Shown here: piece by piece, positions 39,456 to 42,843 of the stretch
How the letters are laid out: each line of letters begins with the position of its first letter
Numbering within the stretch: position 1 is the stretch's first letter
Virus record (IMG/VR): IMGVR_UViG_3300009183_000148
Coordinates: 1 to 42,843 of that record
Direction: 5' to 3' (one strand)
Length of the DNA stretch: 42,843 nucleotides
Origin: a virus
Notes under the pieces: model-generated
The model's database searches: none
Seen by the model: only the letters and a program-made list of their open reading frames with translations
Told to the model about the DNA's origin: nothing
Program-made: the position numbers and the translations under genes

Positions 39456-39803
39456 ATGGCATATATCGGAAATAAACCAACATCTAGTCCGTTTGTAACA
39501 GATTCCTATACAGGTTCTGGAACGCAAACTGCTTTCTTGAGTTTGACCTATGCACCGGCCGCAACATCATCGATTGCGGTCTTTGTAAACGGTGCATATA
39601 AAAAACCAACAACGGACTATACAGTAAGTGGTACAACATTAAACTTTGTGTCTGCACCGGCTGCAGCTGCATCGATTGTAGTTCTTCATCTAGGTGTTGG
39701 TTCTCAGACAACCACAACAGTTGCCGATGGTGCGATTACACAAGCAAAGTTATCACCCGATATCGATTTTGGTATCAATGCTTTGTTTTTCACGGGTTCA
39801 TAA
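39456..39803 (+). CDS. MAYIGN-type fibre base protein, copy B
   Basis: A 115-residue paralogue of 36076-36486, starting MAYIGNKPTSSPFVTDSYTGSGTQTAFLSLTYAP and with the same order of beta segment (IAVFVNGAYKKPTTDYTVSGTTLNFVSAPAAAASIVV) and ADGAITQAKLSPDIDFG motif. It opens the second copy of the cassette. Confidence 0.78.
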   Translation: MAYIGNKPTSSPFVTDSYTGSGTQTAFLSLTYAPAATSSIAVFVNGAYKKPTTDYTVSGTTLNFVSAPAAAASIVVLHLGVGSQTTTTVADGAITQAKLSPDIDFGINALFFTGS

Positions 39804-39806
39804 TAG

Positions 39807-40154
39807 ATGGCAAATACCTATAAAATACTCGGTCAAATTTTACCTGCGGTGAATACTGCTACGAATGTGTATTCAACCAGTGCAAATTCGGCCATCATTC
39901 AAACAATTTATATTTGTAATCAAGACTCTGCAAATGCAAATGTGGATATCATTGTAAGACCAACAGGTGTGGCACTTGGTAATCAACATTACATTTTACA
40001 AAATCAATTAGTAGGTCAAGCAGACACTATAATTTTGAATCTAAATATCACTATGAATTCAAATGTTGTTCTTGTTGCAAATAATAGATACCGTAGTGGC
40101 GAATCAAAAGCTGCTAATGTATCGTTTTCAGCATTTGGTGTGGAGATTAGTTAA
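39807..40154 (+). CDS. YK-type small fibre protein, copy B1
   Basis: A 115-residue paralogue of 36488-36826 (MANTYKILGQILPAVNTATNVYSTSANSAIIQTIYICNQDSANANVDIIVRPTG). It keeps the terminal AFGVEIS. The second cassette has two such genes in tandem where the first has one. Confidence 0.78.
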   Translation: MANTYKILGQILPAVNTATNVYSTSANSAIIQTIYICNQDSANANVDIIVRPTGVALGNQHYILQNQLVGQADTIILNLNITMNSNVVLVANNRYRSGESKAANVSFSAFGVEIS

Positions 40155-40483
40155 TGACAACTGCATATAAACTACTTGGTCAAATCACACCAACATCAAA
40201 TACAATGACCAACTTGTATACCACGGCAGCGGCTACACAAGCAATCATTGGTACAATCACAATTCACAACTTCTCCGATTCAAATGGTGCTTATTCATTG
40301 GCAGTAAGACCAACCGGAGCGACTTTTTCAAATACTCATTATATCATTAGAGGCGGCGTAATACCTGCCAGAGAGTTAATTACTATCAAAGGTGCCGTTT
40401 CAATGAACGCTGGTGTTGTGCTAACTGCAAACACAAACCTTGGTAGTGTTACATTTAATGCCTACGGTGCGGAGATAACTTAA
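40154..40483 (+). CDS. YK-type small fibre protein, copy B2
   Basis: A 109-residue paralogue starting MTTAYKLLGQITPTSNTMTNLYTTAAATQAIIGTITIHNFSDSNGAYSLAVRPTG and ending AYGAEIT. It overlaps both neighbours by TAATG, as copy A does with its adhesin. Likely a tandem duplication of copy B1. Confidence 0.78.
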   Translation: MTTAYKLLGQITPTSNTMTNLYTTAAATQAIIGTITIHNFSDSNGAYSLAVRPTGATFSNTHYIIRGGVIPARELITIKGAVSMNAGVVLTANTNLGSVTFNAYGAEIT

Positions 40484-42183
40484 TGTCAGCAGAATTTTTA
40501 AATAATAATTTCAATGTTAATACAGTAAGACCTGCGGGTTACAAATGGCCAGTAGGACTATCCGCATCACCAGTATCAGGTAATATTGTTGCATATTTTG
40601 GTGCAACAGAAACATGGACAGTTCCAACAGGCGTAACAGAAATTGATTATCTGTGTATAGCAGGTGGAGGTTGCGGAGGAACTTATCAAGGTGGTGGTGC
40701 CGGTGGTATGAGAACTGGTACTGCATTTTCAGTAACACCAGGTGCATCAATCACGATGACAATTGGTGCGGGTGGTGCAGGTGCAGTAGGTGTGCCTTCA
40801 ACAGGAAACAATGGTACTCCGGGTGCAAATTCATCACTAGGTCCCAGCATTGTTTCGACTGGCGGCGGTCACGGAGGAGATAACGGTTTATCTGGTGGTA
40901 ATGGAGGATCTGGCGGTGGCGGTGGATGGAATCCAGGTTCGACCGCAGGAACAGGAACTCCAGGTCAAGGTAATAATGGTAGTTCGAACTACGGTAGTCC
41001 AACTTTCTCTGGCGGTGCAGGTGGTGGCGCCGGTGGTGCCGGAGGAGCACCAACTCCTACCACTGGCGGTGCAGGTGGTGCAGGACTTGCATCATCAATT
41101 ACGGGTTCTCCAGTAACATATGCAGGTGGCGGTGGCGGTGGATATTATCCGGGCGGAGGCGGAACAACTGCGGGAACGGGAGGTTCTGGCGGAGGCGGCG
41201 CAGGCGGAGGGCCTGGCCCATTTACTGGAGGAGACAGTATTGGCCGCCGCGGTGAATCAGGATTAGGTGGTGGTGCCGGAGGTAGCACATATGTAGATGG
41301 TTTTCCCCGTAATGCTAACGGAGGTTCAGGTGTTATTATTGTAAAATATATTCCACCCGCTAGTGCGAACACGACTTACACATTCAAAGGTACAGGTTCT
41401 TGGACATGTCCAACTGGCGTTACCTCAGTAGATTATCTAGTAGTTGCTGGAGGTGGTGGCGGAGGTGGCTCTCTATCGGGAAATCAAAATGCTGGTGGAG
41501 GTGGTGCTGGAGGTATGTTAACTGGTTCTTCTCATTCAGTAACACCAGGAACATCATATACAGTTACAGTAGGTGCTGGAGGTAGAGGTGGTTGGGGACA
41601 ATCTCCGTCATATTCATTTACTGGAGGTAATCAAGGAGCAAATTCTTCTTTCAGTTCTTTTACTGCAATAGGTGGTGGTTATGGTTCCGCTTCTGGAGAT
41701 AATTATGCTGGTGGTAATGGAGGTTCAGGAGGCGGCGGAGGTTTTGGTGGTTCAGGAGGTTCGGGGACACCAGGTCAAGGAAATAATGGCGGCGCAGGAA
41801 TTACTAGCAATGGTGCTGGCGGCGGCGGTGGTGCTACAAGTGCTGGATCAAATGGAACACCAAGTGCCGGTGGTAACGGTGGTGCAGGAACTGCTTCATC
41901 AATTTCTGGAACACCTGTAACATATGCAGGTGGCGGTGGCGGTGGAGCATATACAGTATCAGGTGGCACAGGCGGTTCAGGTGGCGGAGGTAACGGCGGT
42001 ACACCCGCATCTGTCAATGGAGTTGCTGGAACTGTAAATTTAGGTGGTGGTGGTGGCGGAACTTATTCTGCTCCAAGTGTAAGTGGTGATGGGGGTAATG
42101 GTGGTGCAGGTATCGTCATAATTCGAACTAACCAAGCAATAGGTGGTAGCATTGCTGGCGTAGGTGGTTATTTACTACCATAA
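40483..42183 (+). CDS. Glycine-rich tail tip adhesin, two-module, copy B
   Basis: A 566-residue paralogue of 36826-38589. Module 1 starts FGATETWTVPTGVTEIDYLCIAGGG and ends SGVIIVKYIPPA; module 2 starts FKGTGSWTCPTGVTSVDYLVVAGGG and ends AGIVIIRTNQ. Both carry SGTPGQGNNG and an SS.[TS]G.PVTYAGGGGG signature. Modules 1 of the two proteins resemble each other more than they resemble modules 2, so the internal duplication came before the gene duplication. The glycine-rich loops differ in sequence, as expected for receptor-binding surfaces. Confidence 0.85.
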   Translation: MSAEFLNNNFNVNTVRPAGYKWPVGLSASPVSGNIVAYFGATETWTVPTGVTEIDYLCIAGGGCGGTYQGGGAGGMRTGTAFSVTPGASITMTIGAGGAGAVGVPSTGNNGTPGANSSLGPSIVSTGGGHGGDNGLSGGNGGSGGGGGWNPGSTAGTGTPGQGNNGSSNYGSPTFSGGAGGGAGGAGGAPTPTTGGAGGAGLASSITGSPVTYAGGGGGGYYPGGGGTTAGTGGSGGGGAGGGPGPFTGGDSIGRRGESGLGGGAGGSTYVDGFPRNANGGSGVIIVKYIPPASANTTYTFKGTGSWTCPTGVTSVDYLVVAGGGGGGGSLSGNQNAGGGGAGGMLTGSSHSVTPGTSYTVTVGAGGRGGWGQSPSYSFTGGNQGANSSFSSFTAIGGGYGSASGDNYAGGNGGSGGGGGFGGSGGSGTPGQGNNGGAGITSNGAGGGGGATSAGSNGTPSAGGNGGAGTASSISGTPVTYAGGGGGGAYTVSGGTGGSGGGGNGGTPASVNGVAGTVNLGGGGGGTYSAPSVSGDGGNGGAGIVIIRTNQAIGGSIAGVGGYLLP

Positions 42184-42197
42184 GTTGATTCACATCA

Positions 42198-42221
42198 AGT
42201 GACCCACTCCACAGGGTCACT
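42198..42221 (+). terminator. Terminator hairpin overlapping a late promoter
   Basis: AGTGACCC (42198-42205) and GGGTCACT (42214-42221) form a perfect 8-bp stem with an eight-base loop just after the adhesin stop, followed by AAATATTTTTAT. It probably ends the fibre operon. Its last base is part of the CTAAATA box. Confidence 0.75.
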
Positions 42222-42226
42222 AAATA
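42220..42226 (+). promoter_or_regulatory. Putative late promoter (CTAAATA)
   Basis: CTAAATA lies 34 bases upstream of the ATG at 42260 and overlaps the base of the terminator stem, an economical terminator-promoter arrangement. Confidence 0.45.
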
Positions 42227-42259
42227 TTTTTATCATTAACTGACTGAGAGATTTTAATT

Positions 42260-42843
42260 ATGTCGTATATTCTAAATGGAATTTTCCCAACGCCTGTTCA
42301 ACAAGGCAACATTGGTCGTTCTTTCACACAAGAAGAACTAGACTTTATAAAGTTACATTGTGAACCGGATCGTATCTATAAAAATCAAGGCAATACAACA
42401 AGTCTTGATAGGTACATATTAAAACATCCTGAGATGAAAGATGTATCGGACTATATCGATGCATCAATTAAAAATTATGTTGCAAATGTTATTATTCCGA
42501 GACATCCAGTAGAATTTGTTGTTACACAGTCTTGGTTAAATTATACTAAAGAAGGTGAGTATCATCATAAACATGCTCATCCAAATAGTCTAATTTCAGG
42601 TGTTTTTTACTTTGATGCAGACTTAGAAAAAGATAGAATCTATTTTTTTAATGATGGTTATAAACAAATAAAAATACCTACTGATACATTTAACCTTTAT
42701 ACATCAGATTCATGGTTCTTTCAAGTTAAGACTGGTGATATTATGTTGTTTCCTTCTAGTCTTACACACATGGTCGAATCTAAAAAAGGTGACAATGTGA
42801 GAACTAGTTTAGCATTCAATGTATTTCCAAAAGGTTACATTGG
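42260..42843 (+). CDS. 2OG-Fe(II) oxygenase, partial at window edge
   Basis: The first 194 residues of a protein of the putative 2OG-Fe(II) oxygenase group with an HxH-type site. ATG 42260 starts MSYILNGIFPTPVQQGNIG. The metal site region is EGEYHHKHAHPNS (H103, H105, H107), followed by LISGVFYFDAD, the late strand GDIMLFPSSLTHMVE with the distal H170, and the 2OG-binding region NVRTSLAFNVFPKG (R181). This replaces the HxD of the first oxygenase (H113-x-D115) and indicates a different subfamily. Such enzymes often occur near phage fibre genes. The C-terminus is cut by the window end. Substrate unknown. Confidence 0.82.
   Translation, partial: MSYILNGIFPTPVQQGNIGRSFTQEELDFIKLHCEPDRIYKNQGNTTSLDRYILKHPEMKDVSDYIDASIKNYVANVIIPRHPVEFVVTQSWLNYTKEGEYHHKHAHPNSLISGVFYFDADLEKDRIYFFNDGYKQIKIPTDTFNLYTSDSWFFQVKTGDIMLFPSSLTHMVESKKGDNVRTSLAFNVFPKGYI

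Noticed and set aside
23422-42183. Diversity-generating retroelement acting on fibre or lectin genes
   Set aside because: No reverse transcriptase and no template/variable repeat pair were seen in the window; the repeats present are coding rod or glycine-module repeats.

Overview
This window is part of the genome of a T4-like contractile-tailed phage (myovirus) of the distant T4 branch known from aquatic bacteria (cyanophage, pelagiphage and methylophage types). The evidence is a nearly gap-free, AT-rich set of T4 homologues (dsbA, 33, 59, 32, 2, 4, 26, 51, 54, 48, 53, 27-like, 5, 25, 6, 7, 8), overlapping TAATG/ATGA gene junctions, T4-type late promoter motifs (NATAAATA or CTAAATA), and small families I recognise from marine T4-like phages. 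No photosynthesis gene is present. The host cannot be named from this window.

Layout. (1) 1-250: RNA region with a phage tmRNA (ssrA) coding the tag ANDSQFALAA; its acceptor half is not in the window, so it is probably a circularly permuted, two-piece tmRNA cut by the left edge. (2) 250-3074: small conserved proteins, a 2OG-Fe(II) oxygenase, a SleB-type cell-wall hydrolase and a small membrane protein. (3) 3094-6307: late transcription and replication block, dsbA - unknown - 33 - 59 - HAD nucleotidase - 32, closed by a strong terminator at 6331-6355. (4) 6354-12973, minus strand: gp4, gp2-like, gp54, gp26, gp51 and two large tape-measure/hub-like paralogues, one carrying a GH19 muralytic domain. 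(5) 13005-20759, plus strand: gp48, gp53, gp27-like, gp5, an unknown, PAAR tip, gp25, gp6. (6) 20759-34320: gp7-like, a 14-residue-repeat fibre, a lectin-like protein, gp8 and a 2006-residue DUF4815-type baseplate/fibre protein. (7) 34320-42183: fibre and adhesin region, including a duplicated cassette (MAYIGN-type + YK-type + glycine-rich tip). (8) 42260-end: a second 2OG-Fe(II) oxygenase, truncated by the window edge.

How the genes work together. Block 3 handles single-stranded DNA (gp32), helicase loading (gp59) and late promoter activation (gp33, DsbA), which should switch on the late structural genes. The gp4/gp48 divergent promoter region feeds two structural operons: leftward to head completion, tube initiator, tail assembly chaperones and tape-measure-like proteins, and rightward to hub, spike and wedge. 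The distal genes build the host-contact apparatus. The most notable signals are the phage tmRNA, a likely programmed -1 frameshift joining gp26 to gp51 just upstream of the tape-measure-like genes, a GTGY-type beta module shared by four baseplate proteins, the two tape-measure-like paralogues with GH19 moved away from gp5, and the two-level duplication of glycine-rich adhesins.
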